From Actinokineospora diospyrosa (GTDB lineage Bacteria; Actinomycetota; Actinomycetes; Mycobacteriales; Pseudonocardiaceae): 64,000 bases of DNA. The stretch lies in the NCBI RefSeq assembly GCF_024171925.1, contig NZ_JAMTCO010000014.1, positions 198,042 to 262,041 of the forward strand, given 5' to 3'. The notes below the pieces were generated by a model. It did no database searches and was not told the origin of the DNA. It worked only from the letters and a program-made list of their open reading frames with translations. A program made the translations under genes and the position numbers. Numbering within the stretch: position 1 is the stretch's first letter; each line of letters begins with the position of its first letter. Of the stretch, positions 17,586 to 29,200 are shown one piece after another.

Positions 17586-18359
17586 ATGCCAGTAGCGGTC
17601 CGTGTGATCCCCTGCCTCGACGTCGACGGTGGGCGGGTGGTCAAGGGGGTCAACTTCACCGATCTCGTCGACGCCGGGGACCCGGTCGAGCTCGCGGCGG
17701 CCTACGACGCCGAAGGGGCCGACGAACTGACGTTCCTGGACGTCACCGCGTCCTCTTCGGACCGCGAGACCACGCTGGACGTGGTGCGCCGGACCGCCGA
17801 GCAGGTGTTCATCCCGCTGACCGTCGGCGGCGGCGTGCGCACCGTCGAGGACATCGACCGGCTGCTGCGCGCTGGCGCGGACAAGGTCGGCGTCAACACC
17901 GCCGCCATCGCCCGGCCCGAGTTCCTCGGCGAGGCCTCCCGCCGATACGGCGCCCAGTGCGTCGTGCTGTCGGTCGACGCCCGCCGGGTGCCCGAGGGCG
18001 CCCAGCCGACCCCGTCCGGGTTCGAGGTCACCACGCACGGCGGGCGCCGGGGCACCGGCATCGACGCCGTCGAGTGGGCCGCCAGGGGCCAGGAGTTGGG
18101 CGTCGGGGAGATCCTGCTGAACTCCATGGACGCCGACGGCACCAAGGCCGGGTTCGACCTGGAGCTGATCCGCCTCGTCCGGGCCAGGGTGGACGTCCCG
18201 CTGATCGCCAGCGGCGGCGCGGGCGACCTGTCGCACTTCCCGCCCGCGGTGGCCGAGGGCGCCGACGCGGTGCTCGCGGCCAGCGTGTTCCACTTCGGAC
18301 AGTTGCGGATCGGCGAGGTGAAGGACACGCTGCGCGGCGCCGGGGTCGAGGTCCGGTGA
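17586..18359 (+). CDS. hisF: Imidazole glycerol phosphate synthase, cyclase subunit
   Basis: HisF uses ammonia from HisH to convert PRFAR to IGP and AICAR. The 257-residue (beta/alpha)8 barrel shows the N-terminal catalytic Asp in [48 protein letters not shown], the second catalytic Asp in [16 protein letters not shown] and [15 protein letters not shown] 17586 is preceded by a TAGGCT -10. It overlaps the following membrane-protein gene by four bases (GTGA) and so starts a hisF-membrane protein-hisI operon separated from hisH-priA by 8 kb. Confidence 0.99.
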   Translation: MPVAVRVIPCLDVDGGRVVKGVNFTDLVDAGDPVELAAAYDAEGADELTFLDVTASSSDRETTLDVVRRTAEQVFIPLTVGGGVRTVEDIDRLLRAGADKVGVNTAAIARPEFLGEASRRYGAQCVVLSVDARRVPEGAQPTPSGFEVTTHGGRRGTGIDAVEWAARGQELGVGEILLNSMDADGTKAGFDLELIRLVRARVDVPLIASGGAGDLSHFPPAVAEGADAVLAASVFHFGQLRIGEVKDTLRGAGVEVR

Positions 18360-18712
18360 CCCGCCCGCTGGAGGTCAAGGTCGCGAGCCTGCTGCTGGTC
18401 GGCGCCGCGCTCGCGTTCGTCGGCCTCGGGTTGGCGCGCAACGACTCCGGCGCGTTGACCTTCCCGGTGCTGCTCGGCGCCATCGGCGTGCTGGCAGGCG
18501 CCAGCGTGTTCGCCGGGAAGTTCGCCACCCCGGTCGTGGTGTTCGCCGCGCTCGCCGCCGTCGCGCACGCCGCGATCGCGTTGAGCGCCGTGGCGCTGTG
18601 GATCCGGATCGGCTCGGGGGTGTTGGCCGCGGCGCACGTGTACGCGGTCGTGTTGGTGCTGACCCGCCCGGCGCGGGTGTTCACGGGAAAGGTGACCGGT
18701 GACCAGTCTTGA
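18356..18712 (+). CDS. Four-helix membrane protein between hisF and hisI
   Basis: A 118-residue hydrophobic protein starting [15 protein letters not shown] with about four membrane spans and a basic C-terminus ([15 protein letters not shown]). It overlaps hisF by four bases and hisI by fourteen, so it is fully embedded in the operon. Small unnamed membrane proteins are often inserted in actinobacterial his operons; function is not known. It could assist membrane localisation or simply be a passenger. Confidence 0.88.
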   Translation: MTRPLEVKVASLLLVGAALAFVGLGLARNDSGALTFPVLLGAIGVLAGASVFAGKFATPVVVFAALAAVAHAAIALSAVALWIRIGSGVLAAAHVYAVVLVLTRPARVFTGKVTGDQS

Positions 18713-19064
18713 CCCGGCGATCGCGGGGTTGCTCAAGCGCACCGCGGACGGCTTGGTGTGCGCGGTGGCGCAGCAGCGGGGGACCGGCGAGGTCCTGATG
18801 GTGGCGTGGATGAACGACGAGGCGCTGCGCCTGACGCTGGCCACCCGCCGGGCCACCTACTTCTCCCGCAGCCGCGGCGAACTGTGGGTCAAGGGCGCCA
18901 CCTCGGGCAACACCCAGACCGTGCACGACGTCCGCCTCGACTGCGACGGCGACGCCGTGCTGCTCGTCGTCGAGCAGACCGGCGGCGCCTGCCACACCGG
19001 CGACCGCACCTGCTTCGACGCCCGCCCGCTGCTCGACCCGGGGCTCAGTCCAGCGGACCGGTGA
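18699..19064 (+). CDS. hisI: Phosphoribosyl-AMP cyclohydrolase
   Basis: HisI opens the adenine ring of phosphoribosyl-AMP, the third step of histidine synthesis. The 121-residue protein is the stand-alone type without the HisE pyrophosphohydrolase domain. Signatures: [33 protein letters not shown] and zinc/magnesium ligands [12 protein letters not shown] and [15 protein letters not shown] 18699 begins inside the upstream gene. Its last 20 bases overlap the 3' end of the convergent TetR gene. hisG and hisE are not in the window. Confidence 0.98.
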   Translation: MTSLDPAIAGLLKRTADGLVCAVAQQRGTGEVLMVAWMNDEALRLTLATRRATYFSRSRGELWVKGATSGNTQTVHDVRLDCDGDAVLLVVEQTGGACHTGDRTCFDARPLLDPGLSPADR

Positions 19065-19650
19065 GGTAGCGCTGCAGCGTCGGCCCCACCGCCTTGACCA
19101 CCGCCTCCGCGTCCGAGGTGGTGATCGGGTCGAACCGCGCGACGTAGCGGACCACCCCCAGGCCGATCATCTGCGAGGCCACCAGGTTGGCGCGCAGTTC
19201 GCCGTGGTCCTCGGCCACCCCGGCGAACTGGCTGAACACGTTGTCGTGGAAGAACTGGCGCAGGGCGTTGGCGACCTGCTCGTGCGCGGCGACGCTGCGG
19301 ATCAGCGCGGCGAAGACACCGCCGCCGTGGGCGTCCCAGATGGTCAGGAAGGTGCGCACGATCCGCTCGCCGAGGGTGGCCGGGTCGCCGCCGCCGAGCA
19401 CCTCGGCGATGCGCTCGCGCGGGTTGAACGGCAGTTGCAGCACCGCCTCGGCGAACAGCGCCTCCTTGCCGCCGAACCAGTGGTTGACCATCGCCGCGTC
19501 CACCCCCGCCTTGCGGGCGATGGCGCGCACGGTGGCACCGTCGTAGCCCTGCTCGGTGAAGACCTCGCGGGCCGCGGTCAGCAGCGCGGTCCTGGTGTCG
19601 GTGCCACCGGGCCGCCTGCCCCGGCGGCGTTCGCCGTTCGCCGTTGTCAC
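19045..19650 (-). CDS. TetR-family transcriptional regulator
   Basis: A 201-residue regulator with a basic N-terminus ([11 protein letters not shown]), HTH in [20 protein letters not shown] and [19 protein letters not shown] (residues 19-57), and a C-terminal domain containing [22 protein letters not shown] 19650 is the only start close to the HTH. It faces trpE across 94 bases and converges on hisI with an overlap of 20 bases. A role in trp control is possible from position only. It looks like a paralogue of the TetR at 16952. Confidence 0.92.
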   Translation of the reverse strand: MTTANGERRRGRRPGGTDTRTALLTAAREVFTEQGYDGATVRAIARKAGVDAAMVNHWFGGKEALFAEAVLQLPFNPRERIAEVLGGGDPATLGERIVRTFLTIWDAHGGGVFAALIRSVAAHEQVANALRQFFHDNVFSQFAGVAEDHGELRANLVASQMIGLGVVRYVARFDPITTSDAEAVVKAVGPTLQRYLTGPLD

Positions 19651-19744
19651 CCGACCATCATGCCCTGTCGGCCCGTGGTGCTCAACGCGTGTTGAAATAT
19701 GGCCCGGGCGGAAAGCGGTAGCGGCCGCACGGCAGAATGACGCC

Positions 19745-21304
19745 ATGGTGAGCGCGATCGGTGTCCCGTCCCGTCCCGCCCTGGCGACGGGCGGCATGGG
19801 AGAGGTGAGTCCCACCAGGGAGCAGTTCCACGCCCTGGCGGCCGACCGGCGGGTCATCCCGGTGGTCCGGCGGGTGCTCGCCGACGCCGAGACCCCGGTC
19901 GGGGTGTACCGCAAGCTCGCGGGCGACCGGCCGGGCACCTTCCTGCTGGAGTCCGCCGAGAACGGCCGCTCCTGGTCGCGCTGGTCCTTCGTCGGCGTGC
20001 GCAGCCCCGCCGCGCTGACCGCCACCGGCGGCGAGGCGCACTGGACCGGCACCCCGCCGATCGGCCTGCCGCAGGGCGGTGACCCGCTCGACGCGCTGCG
20101 CGAGACGGTCCGGCTGCTGCACACCGACCCGCTGCCCGGCCTGCCCCCGCTGACCGGCGGCATGGTCGGCTTCATCGGCTACGACGCGGTGCGCCGCCTG
20201 GAGCGGCTGCCCGACCTCGCCGAGGACGACCTCGACCTGCCGGAACTGGTCATGCTGCTGGCCACCGACCTGGCCGCGCTCGACCACCACGAGGGCACCA
20301 TCACCCTCATCGCCAACGCGGTGAACTGGGACGACTCCCCGGAGCGGGTCGACGCCGCCTACGACGACGCGGTGGCCAGGCTCGACGCGATGGTCCTGGG
20401 CCTGCAGACCCCCGCCGCCCCCACCGCGGCCACCTTCGACCGGCCCACCCCCGAGTACACCCGCAGGCGCGAACCGGCGGAGTTCCAGGCCGCGGTGCTC
20501 TCGGCCAAGGAGGCCATCCGCGCGGGCGAGGCGTTCCAGATCGTGCTGTCGCAGCGCTTCGAGATGCGCACCCAGGCCGACCCGCTCGACATCTACCGGG
20601 TGCTGCGGACCACCAACCCCAGCCCGTACATGTACCTGCTGCGCCTGGACGGCTTCAGCATCGTCGGCTCCAGCCCGGAGGCCCTGGTCACCGTGCGCGA
20701 CGGGCGGGCGACCACGCACCCCATCGCCGGGACCCGGTGGCGCGGGGTGGACCCGGAGGAGGACCAGATCCTGGAAAAGGACCTGCTCGCCGACGAGAAG
20801 GAGCGCGCCGAGCACGTCATGCTGGTCGACCTGGGCCGCAACGACCTGGGCCGGGTCTGCAAGCCGGGCACCGTGCAGGTCGTCGACTTCTTCCGGGTCG
20901 AGCGCTACAGCCACGTCATGCACATCGTCTCGACCGTCACCGGCGAACTGGCCGAGGGCAAGACGGCCTTCGACGCGGTCGCCGCCTGCTTCCCCGCGGG
21001 CACCCTCTCCGGGGCACCCAAACCGCGCGCGATGGAGCTCATCGAGGAGCTGGAACCGACCAGGCGCGGCCTCTACGGCGGCGTGGTCGGCTACCTCGAC
21101 TTCGCGGGCGACGGCGACACCGCGATCGCCATCCGCACCGCGCTGATCCGCGACGGCGTGGCGTACGTGCAGGCCGGGGCCGGTGTGGTCGCCGACTCGA
21201 ACCCCGCGGCCGAGGACACCGAGTGCGTCAACAAGGCGGGCGCCGTGCTCGCCGCCATCGCCACCGCCGAGACCATGCGTCCGGCGACCGGTGCCCGTGA
21301 CTGA
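19745..21304 (+). CDS. trpE: Anthranilate synthase component I
   Basis: TrpE makes anthranilate from chorismate with ammonia from a glutaminase subunit. The 519-residue protein has the N-terminal tryptophan-binding region ([20 protein letters not shown]) and catalytic domain motifs [46 protein letters not shown] and [16 protein letters not shown] and the surrounding residues are those used for feedback inhibition by tryptophan. I use ATG 19745, six bases after CAGAAT, a possible leaderless -10; the frame is open farther upstream over the divergent TetR gene. trpG is not seen here. No leader peptide with Trp codons is visible, so classical attenuation is not supported. Confidence 0.97.
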   Translation: MVSAIGVPSRPALATGGMGEVSPTREQFHALAADRRVIPVVRRVLADAETPVGVYRKLAGDRPGTFLLESAENGRSWSRWSFVGVRSPAALTATGGEAHWTGTPPIGLPQGGDPLDALRETVRLLHTDPLPGLPPLTGGMVGFIGYDAVRRLERLPDLAEDDLDLPELVMLLATDLAALDHHEGTITLIANAVNWDDSPERVDAAYDDAVARLDAMVLGLQTPAAPTAATFDRPTPEYTRRREPAEFQAAVLSAKEAIRAGEAFQIVLSQRFEMRTQADPLDIYRVLRTTNPSPYMYLLRLDGFSIVGSSPEALVTVRDGRATTHPIAGTRWRGVDPEEDQILEKDLLADEKERAEHVMLVDLGRNDLGRVCKPGTVQVVDFFRVERYSHVMHIVSTVTGELAEGKTAFDAVAACFPAGTLSGAPKPRAMELIEELEPTRRGLYGGVVGYLDFAGDGDTAIAIRTALIRDGVAYVQAGAGVVADSNPAAEDTECVNKAGAVLAAIATAETMRPATGARD

Positions 21305-21866
21305 CCCGGCGGCAGGGCCGGCACCAGTACCGGCACCCGACCCGGCGCCCGGCGCGGCGGGAAGACGTCCACTGTGGATCGTGGCGGTCCTGCTCCCGGT
21401 GTCGGCCGCCGCCCTCTGGGGCGCCGCGCGGCTGCCGTGGGAGCACACCGTGCGCGCCAGGCCGGGGACCGACGCCACCACGACCGCGGCCGTGCCAGGC
21501 GAGGAGCTCGTCCCCGCGCTGGTGCCCCTCGCCGTGCTGGCCCTCGCCGCGATCGCCGGGGCCCTGGCGCTCAGCGGGCTCTGGCGGCGGCTGCTCGGTG
21601 CCGCTGTGGGCCTGCTGGGCCTCGTTCCGGTGTGGTCCGGCCTCACGGTGGGCGCCGAGTTCGCTGGCCGGGCGCTGGCCGTGGCTGGCGGGGTGCTGAT
21701 GCTCGCCGCCGGGGTGCTGCTCGTCGTCACCGGGCACCGGGCTCCCCGCCTCGGTGGCCGCTACCGCAGCCCGGGAGCGGCGAAAGAGTCCGCGCGGGTG
21801 GAGGAAGACCTGTGGGCGGCGCTGTCGGAGGGCCAGGACCCTACGCTCCGGCGACCGCCGAACTGA
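21297..21866 (+). CDS. Trp biosynthesis-associated membrane protein
   Basis: A 189-residue protein with an Ala/Pro-rich cytoplasmic start, [18 protein letters not shown] as first span, an extracytoplasmic loop [12 protein letters not shown], and three further spans before a charged tail. This plan and the place between trpE and trpC match the actinobacterial TIGR02234 family, found in the same position in mycobacteria. The start overlaps the trpE stop by eight bases. Function is unknown; the linkage suggests a supporting role in the Trp pathway or precursor handling. Confidence 0.9.
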   Translation: MTDPAAGPAPVPAPDPAPGAAGRRPLWIVAVLLPVSAAALWGAARLPWEHTVRARPGTDATTTAAVPGEELVPALVPLAVLALAAIAGALALSGLWRRLLGAAVGLLGLVPVWSGLTVGAEFAGRALAVAGGVLMLAAGVLLVVTGHRAPRLGGRYRSPGAAKESARVEEDLWAALSEGQDPTLRRPPN

Positions 21867-21979
21867 GAGCGAGGACCCGGTTCCGAGGTGGGGGAAGGGC
21901 CGGAGTTAGCATCAATTCGGCGGGAAGGGGCAGTGGTTGTGAGGGACTACACCAGCCAGACATCGGTTCGAGGTGCGCG

Positions 21980-22785
21980 GTGAGCACTCTGGACACGATC
22001 ATCGACGGCGTCCGGGAAGACCTCGCCGCGCGTGAGGCGACCATCCCGTTCGACACCATCAAGGAGTTGGCGGCCAAGGCGGCGCCACCGCGCGACGCGC
22101 TCACCGCGCTGCGCGGCTCCGACGTCGGCGTCATCGCCGAGGTCAAGCGGCGCAGCCCGTCCAAGGGCGAGCTGGCCGCCATCGCCGACCCGGCCGCGCT
22201 GGCCAAGGACTACGAGGCGGCGGGCGCGCGGGTCATCAGCGTGCTCACCGAGCAGCGCCGCTTCGGCGGGTCGCTCGCCGACCTCGACGCGGTCCGCGCC
22301 CAGGTCGACATCCCGTTGCTGCGCAAGGACTTCATCGTCAGCCCGTACCAGGTGCACGAGGCCCGCGCGCACGGCGCCGACCTGGTGCTGCTGATCGTGG
22401 CCGCGTTGGAGCAGAACGCGCTGGCCTCGCTGCTGGACCGGGTCGAGTCGCTGGGCATGACCGCGCTGGTCGAGGTGCACACCGCGGAGGAGGCCGACCG
22501 CGCCTTGGAGGCGGGCGCGCGGGTCATCGGCATCAACGCGCGCAACCTGCACACCCTCGAGGTCGACCGGGACGTCTTCGGCAGGCTGGCCCCCGGGCTG
22601 CCGATGGAGACCATCAAGATCGCCGAGTCCGGTGTTCGCGGGCCGAGCGACCTGATGACCTACGCGGGCGCTGGCGCGGACGCCGTGCTGGTCGGCGAGG
22701 GCTTGGTCGCCACCGACGACCCCAAGGCCGCCCTGGTGCAGCTGGTCACGGCTGGCTCGCACCCGGCGTGCCCGAGGCCGGGTCG

Positions 22786-22789
<4 letters not shown>
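21980..22789 (+). CDS. trpC: Indole-3-glycerol phosphate synthase
   Basis: TrpC closes the indole ring, converting CdRP to indole-3-glycerol phosphate. The 269-residue barrel has [15 protein letters not shown] with the catalytic Lys, [46 protein letters not shown] and [16 protein letters not shown] 21980 gives the normal [20 protein letters not shown]-terminus; the frame upstream runs through the previous gene and is not coding. It overlaps trpB by four bases. The ~110 bases before it hold no gene. Confidence 0.98.
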
Positions 22790-24032
<1,243 letters not shown>

Positions 24033-24033
<1 letters not shown>

Positions 24034-24827
24034 TGGGCGGGCTGGACCCGGTGTTCGAGCGGACCCGCGGCGAGGGCCGGGGCGCGCTCATCGGCTACCT
24101 GCCCGCCGGGTTCCCGACCGTCGACGGCTCCATCGACCTGCTCAAGGGCATGATCGACGCGGGCTGCGACCTGGTCGAGGTCGGCGTGCCCTACTCCGAC
24201 CCGGTCATGGACGGCCCGGTCATCCAGGCCGCCGCCGAGACCGCGCTGAAGGCGGGCTTCCGGCTGCGCGACCTGTTCACCGTCGTCGAGGCGGTGTCCC
24301 AGGCGGGCGGCAAGGCCGTCGTGATGACCTACTGGAACCCGGTCTTCCGCTACGGCGTCGACGCGTTCTCCCGCGACCTCGCCGCGGCCGGTGGCCTGGG
24401 CGTCATCACCCCGGACCTGATCCCGGACGAGGGCGCCGACTGGCTGGCCGCATCCGAGGCGCACGGCCTCGACCGGATCTTCCTGGTCGCCCCGTCCTCC
24501 TCGGAGGAGCGCATCGCCAGCACCGTCGCCGCCTCCTCCGGCTTCGTCTACGCCACCGCGGTCATGGGCGTCACCGGCGCCCGCGACCAGGTCGGCGGCG
24601 CGGCGGCGGGCCTGGTGGAGCGGACGCGGGCACACACTTCCCTGCCGATCGGCGTCGGTCTCGGCGTCCGCTCGGGCGCGCAGGCCGCCGAGGTGGCGTC
24701 GTTCGCGGACGCGGTGATCGTGGGCTCCGCCTTCGTCACGCGCGCCGAAGAAGGCGTACCCGGCGTGCGGGCTCTGGCGGCGGAACTGGCCGACGGGGTG
24801 CGCACCGCCAGGGCGCCAATCGGGTGA
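24033..24827 (+). CDS. trpA: Tryptophan synthase alpha chain
   Basis: TrpA cleaves indole-3-glycerol phosphate and passes indole to TrpB. The 264-residue barrel has the catalytic Glu/Asp segment DLVEVGVPYSDPVMDGPVIQ near residues 47-66, AVVMTYWNPVFRYG and GFVYATAVMGVTGARD, plus GVGLGVRSGAQA. Its ATG shares a base with the trpB TGA; the preceding GAGGAGTCC serves as ribosome site. It is followed 83 bases later by lgt, the order known from mycobacteria. Confidence 0.98.
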
Positions 24828-24897
24828 ACTGGAGTGCGTGCCCTTCCCATCGCTGCCGGTAGGGGCACCACTTCACGGCAAGGCCACCCGGTCCCGT

Positions 24898-24903
24898 TAC
24901 CGT
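24898..24903 (+). promoter_or_regulatory. Putative -10 box of lgt
   Basis: TACCGT lies seven bases before the lgt GTG. No ribosome site is present in the gap, so a leaderless transcript is likely. Confidence 0.45.
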
Positions 24904-24910
24904 AGCCCCC

Positions 24911-26026
24911 GTGACGAGCGCCTCGACCCACATCCTCGCGAGCATCCCCAGTCCCGACAGAGGTGTCTGGGAGCTCGATCTGGGGATCTTCACCCTCCCG
25001 CTGCGGGCCTACGCGCTGTGCATCATCGCGGGCATCATCGTGGCCATCTACTGGGGTGAGAAGCGCTTCGTCGCGCGCGGTGGGCAGCCGGGCACGGTGC
25101 TCGACGTGGCTGTGTACGCGGTGCCGTTCGGGCTCGTCGGCGGCAGGCTCTACCACGTCGCCACGGACTACTACCGGTACTTCGGTGAGGGTAAGAACCC
25201 GCTCAACGCGCTGCGCATCTGGGACGGCGGGCTGGGTATCTGGGGTGCCATCGCGCTGGGCGCTGTGGGTGCGTGGATCGGGTGCTGCCGCAAGGGGGTG
25301 CCGCTACCGGCGTTCGCCGACGCCATCGCGCCCGGGATCATCACGGCTCAAGCGATCGGTCGCATCGGCAACTACTTCAACCAAGAGCTCTACGGCGGGC
25401 CTACCGACCTGCCCTGGGGCCTGGAGATCTACCGCCGCGTCAACGAGTTCGGGCAAGAAGACCCGCTCAACGGCGTCGCCATCGACCACACGCTCATCGA
25501 CGGCAGCCCGGTCCACCCGACGTTCCTCTACGAACTCGTCTGGAACCTGCTGATCGCGGTCCTCGTGGTGCTGCTCGACCGCAAGCTGCGACTGGGCCAC
25601 GGCCGCGCGTTCGCCATCTACGTGGCCGGGTACACCCTGGGCCGCGGTCTCATCGAGATGATGCGCACCGACCCGGCGACCATGGTGCTCGGGCTGCGGA
25701 TCAACGTGTGGACGTCCATCCTGCTGTTCCTCGGCGCGCTGGTGTACTTCGTGCTCGCCGGGCGGCGCGGCCCGCGGGAGGACCTGTCGGTGCTGACGGC
25801 GCCGTCCCAGCCGGACGACGCGGCCAAGGCCGAGGGCGAGCCCGACACCGCTGACGATGACATCGACGACGAGTCGGACGACGAGCCAGACGGCGACACC
25901 CCGGGCAGTGGCACGGACAGCGACACGGACAGCGGCACGGACGACGAGGACGCGCCCAAGAAGGACACCGTGTCCCAAGGTGACCGTGCCGAGGCGGGCG
26001 ACAAGGACGTGCCCAGCAAGTCGTAG
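24911..26026 (+). CDS. lgt: Prolipoprotein diacylglyceryl transferase with acidic tail
   Basis: Lgt transfers diacylglycerol from phosphatidylglycerol to the lipobox cysteine of prolipoproteins, and so serves the lipoproteins at 4.7-7.3 and 13.1 kb. The 371-residue membrane protein has about seven spans, LVGGRLYHVATDY, the family signature GRIGNYFNQELYGGPTDLPW and a C-terminal GRGLIEMMRTDP. After residue ~290 comes a ~80-residue Asp/Glu/Ser/Thr-rich cytoplasmic tail ending KDVPSKS, an extension common in actinobacteria but absent from the E. coli enzyme. GTG 24911 starts VTSASTHILASIPSPDRGV. Confidence 0.97.
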   Translation: MTSASTHILASIPSPDRGVWELDLGIFTLPLRAYALCIIAGIIVAIYWGEKRFVARGGQPGTVLDVAVYAVPFGLVGGRLYHVATDYYRYFGEGKNPLNALRIWDGGLGIWGAIALGAVGAWIGCCRKGVPLPAFADAIAPGIITAQAIGRIGNYFNQELYGGPTDLPWGLEIYRRVNEFGQEDPLNGVAIDHTLIDGSPVHPTFLYELVWNLLIAVLVVLLDRKLRLGHGRAFAIYVAGYTLGRGLIEMMRTDPATMVLGLRINVWTSILLFLGALVYFVLAGRRGPREDLSVLTAPSQPDDAAKAEGEPDTADDDIDDESDDEPDGDTPGSGTDSDTDSGTDDEDAPKKDTVSQGDRAEAGDKDVPSKS

Positions 26027-26034
26027 GGGTGTCG

Positions 26035-26214
26035 CCCGCGACGGGTGACTCCGCCTGCGACGGGTGTCGCGCCCCGCGACGAGTGTCGAGCCTGTTTCCG
26101 GGCTGTTAAGCTCGAACCACACACCTCGCGGGCCGCTGCCGTCCCGCGCCCAGCACCGGTCTGCGCCCCGTGCGCCACCGGCTGAGCGCGCGATCGCAGA
26201 CAGGAGGCCTTCCC
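26035..26214 (+). promoter_or_regulatory. gltB leader with three short direct repeats and TAAGCT
   Basis: Three copies of GCGACGGGTG/GCGACGAGTG lie at 26036-26084, followed by TAAGCT at 26108-26113, a plausible -10 that would give a leader of about 95 bases. The gene has a strong AGGAGG site at 26203. The repeats could bind a nitrogen regulator; none is identified. Confidence 0.4.
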
Positions 26215-29200
26215 ATGCTGTTCTCGGCCTTTCCGCGCCCGGACGGCCTCTACGACCCGGCGGCCGAACGGGATTCCTGCGGCGTGGCCATGGTCGCCGA
26301 CATCCAGGGCCGCCGCTCGCACGGCATCGTCGTGGACGCGCTGACCGCGTTGGCCAACCTGGAGCACCGCGGCGCGGCCGGGGCCGAGCCGACCAGCGGC
26401 GACGGCGCGGGCATCCTGGTGCAACTACCGGACGACCTGCTGCGCGCCGAGGTCGGGTTCACCCTGCCCGACCCGGACGAGCACGGCGCCCACGGCTACG
26501 CCACCGGCCTGGCCTTCCTGCCCGCCGACCAGGACCGCCGCGCCGAGGCGATGGCGCTGGTCGGGCGGATCGCCGAGCAGGAGGGGTTGCGGCTGCTGGG
26601 CTGGCGGCCGGTCCCGGTCGACCCGGACGCCGCCGACATCGGTCCCACCGCGCGGTCGGTGATGCCGCACTTCGCGATGCCGCTGCTCACCGGGTACCCC
26701 GACGCCGAGGGCGTCAGTCCGACCGGGATCGACCTGGACCGGCTGGTGTACTGCTTGCGCAAGCGGGTCGAACACGACAGCGTCGCCGCGGGCTGCGGGG
26801 TGTACTTCCCTTCGCTGTCCTCGCGGACGCTGGTCTACAAGGGAATGCTGACGACCGCGCAGCTGCCCGCGTTCTTCCCCGACTTGCGCGATCCCCGGCT
26901 GCGCAGCGCCATCGCGCTGGTGCACTCGCGCTTCTCCACCAACACGTTCCCGTCGTGGCCGCTGGCGCACCCGTTCCGGTTCGTCGCGCACAACGGTGAG
27001 ATCAACACGGTGCGCGGCAACCGGAACCGGATGCGCGCGCGTGAGGCGCTGCTGTCGGCCAGCCTGCTGCCCGGTGACCTGAGCCGGTTGTTCCCGGTCG
27101 TCGACCCGGACGGCTCGGACTCGGCGTCGTTCGACGAGGTGCTCGAGCTGCTGCACCTGGGTGGCCGGAGCCTGCCGCACGCGGTGCTGATGATGATCCC
27201 GGAGGCGTGGGAGAACCACACCGCGATGGACCCGGCCCTGCGGGCGTTCTACCAGTTCCACGCCAGCCTGATGGAGCCGTGGGACGGGCCCGCGTGCGTG
27301 ACCTTCACCGACGGGTCGCTGGTCGGCGCGGTGCTCGACCGCAACGGGCTGCGGCCCGCGCGGTGGTGGCGGCTGGCCGACGACCGGGTGGTGCTGGCGA
27401 GCGAGACCGGGGTGCTCGACGTGCCGCCGGAGCGGGTGGTCGCCAAGGGGCGGCTGCAGCCGGGCCGGATGTTCCTGGTCGACACCGCCGCCGGTCGGGT
27501 GGTCGACGACCAGGAGGTCAAGGCCGCGCTGGCCGCCAGGCACCCGTACGAGGAGTGGCTGCACGCCGGGCTGCTCAAGATCGCCGACCTGCCCGACCGC
27601 GAGCACGTGGTGCAGCCGCACGAGTCGGTGCGCCGCAGGCAGCTGACCTTCGGCTACACCGAGGAGGAGCTCAAGATCCTGCTCACCCCGATGGCGGTCA
27701 CCGGGGCGGAGCCGATCGGGTCGATGGGCACCGACACCCCGCCCGCGGCGCTGTCGCAGCGGGCCCGGCTGCTCTACGACTACTTCAAGCAGATCTTCGC
27801 CCAGGTGACGAACCCGCCGCTGGACGCCATCCGCGAGGAGATCGTCACCTCGGTGCAGCGGATCATGGGGCCGGAGCAGAACCTGCTGGAGCCGGGACCG
27901 GCGTCCTGCCGCCACATCCAGCTGCCGTACCCGGTGATCGACAACGACGAGCTGGCCAAGCTCATCCACGTCAACGACGACGGCGACCTCCCCGGCCACG
28001 CCTGCACCGTCCTCTCCGGACTGTACGAAGTGGACGGCGGTGGGGCCGCGCTCGGCTCGGCCGTCGAGCGGGTGCGGCGGGAGGCCTCGGCCGCGATCGC
28101 CGCGGGTGCGCGGACCCTGGTGCTGTCGGACCGCGACTCCGACCACCGGATGGCGCCGATCCCGTCGCTGCTGCTCGTCTCCGCCGTGCACCACCACCTG
28201 GTGCGCACCAGGGAGCGGCTGCGGGTGGCGCTGGTGGTGGAGAGCGGTGACGCCCGCGAGGTGCACCACGTCGCGCTGCTGCTGGGCTACGGCGCGGCCG
28301 CGGTGAACCCGTACCTGGCGTTCGAGACCATCGAGGACCTGATCTCGCACGGCGCGATCACCGGTGTCGAGCCGGTCACCGCGGTGCGCAACTACGTGAA
28401 GGCGCTGGTCAAGGGCGTTCTGAAGATCATGTCGAAGATGGGCATCTCGACCGTCGGCGCGTACACCGCCGCGCAGGTCTTCGAGTCCTTCGGCCTGGCC
28501 CAGGGGGTGCTCGACGAGTACTTCACCGGGACCACGTCGAAGCTCGGCGGAGTCGGGCTGGACGTCATCGCCGCGGAAGCGCGTACCCGACACCGGCGGG
28601 CCTACCCGGACAATCCCGCTGACAGGGTCCACCGGCGTTTGGACGTGGGCGGTGAGTACGCCTATAGGCGCGAGGGTGAGCTGCACTTGTTCACCCCAGA
28701 GACCGTGTTCCTGCTTCAGCACGCCACGCGTACCGGCCGCAATGAGGTCTACCGGGAGTACAGCGCCGAGATCGACCGGCTTAACCGTGCTGGTGGAGCG
28801 TTGCGTGGGATGTTCCGGTTGCGGAAAGCTGCGACGCCGATCCCGCTAGACGAGGTCGAGCCGGTTGAGGCCATCTTGGCGCGGTTCAACACGGGCGCGA
28901 TGTCCTACGGCTCCATCTCAGCTGAGGCGCACGAGACGCTGGCGATCGCTATGAACATGATCGGCGGTAGGTCCAACACCGGTGAGGGCGGCGAAGACCC
29001 GGAACGGCTCTATGACCCGGTGCGCCGCTCGGCGATCAAGCAGGTTGCGTCCGGTCGGTTTGGGGTCACCAGCGAGTACTTGGTCAACGCCGACGACATC
29101 CAGATCAAGATGGCGCAGGGTGCGAAGCCGGGCGAGGGCGGGCAGTTGCCGCCGAACAAGGTGTACCCGTGGATCGCGCGCACCCGGCATTCGACGGCCG

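Noticed and set aside
19651..19744. A trp attenuator upstream of trpE
   Set aside because: No short frame with consecutive Trp codons and no terminator/antiterminator pair is visible; the start looks leaderless.
19682..21730. A 682-codon minus-strand open frame opposite trpE
   Set aside because: It is a high-GC shadow of trpE; the plus strand has complete family motifs while the antisense product shows only Gly/Arg/Val-rich low-complexity sequence.
26425..28722. A 765-codon minus-strand open frame opposite gltB
   Set aside because: Antisense shadow with no recognisable domain and no ribosome site; gltB is unambiguous.
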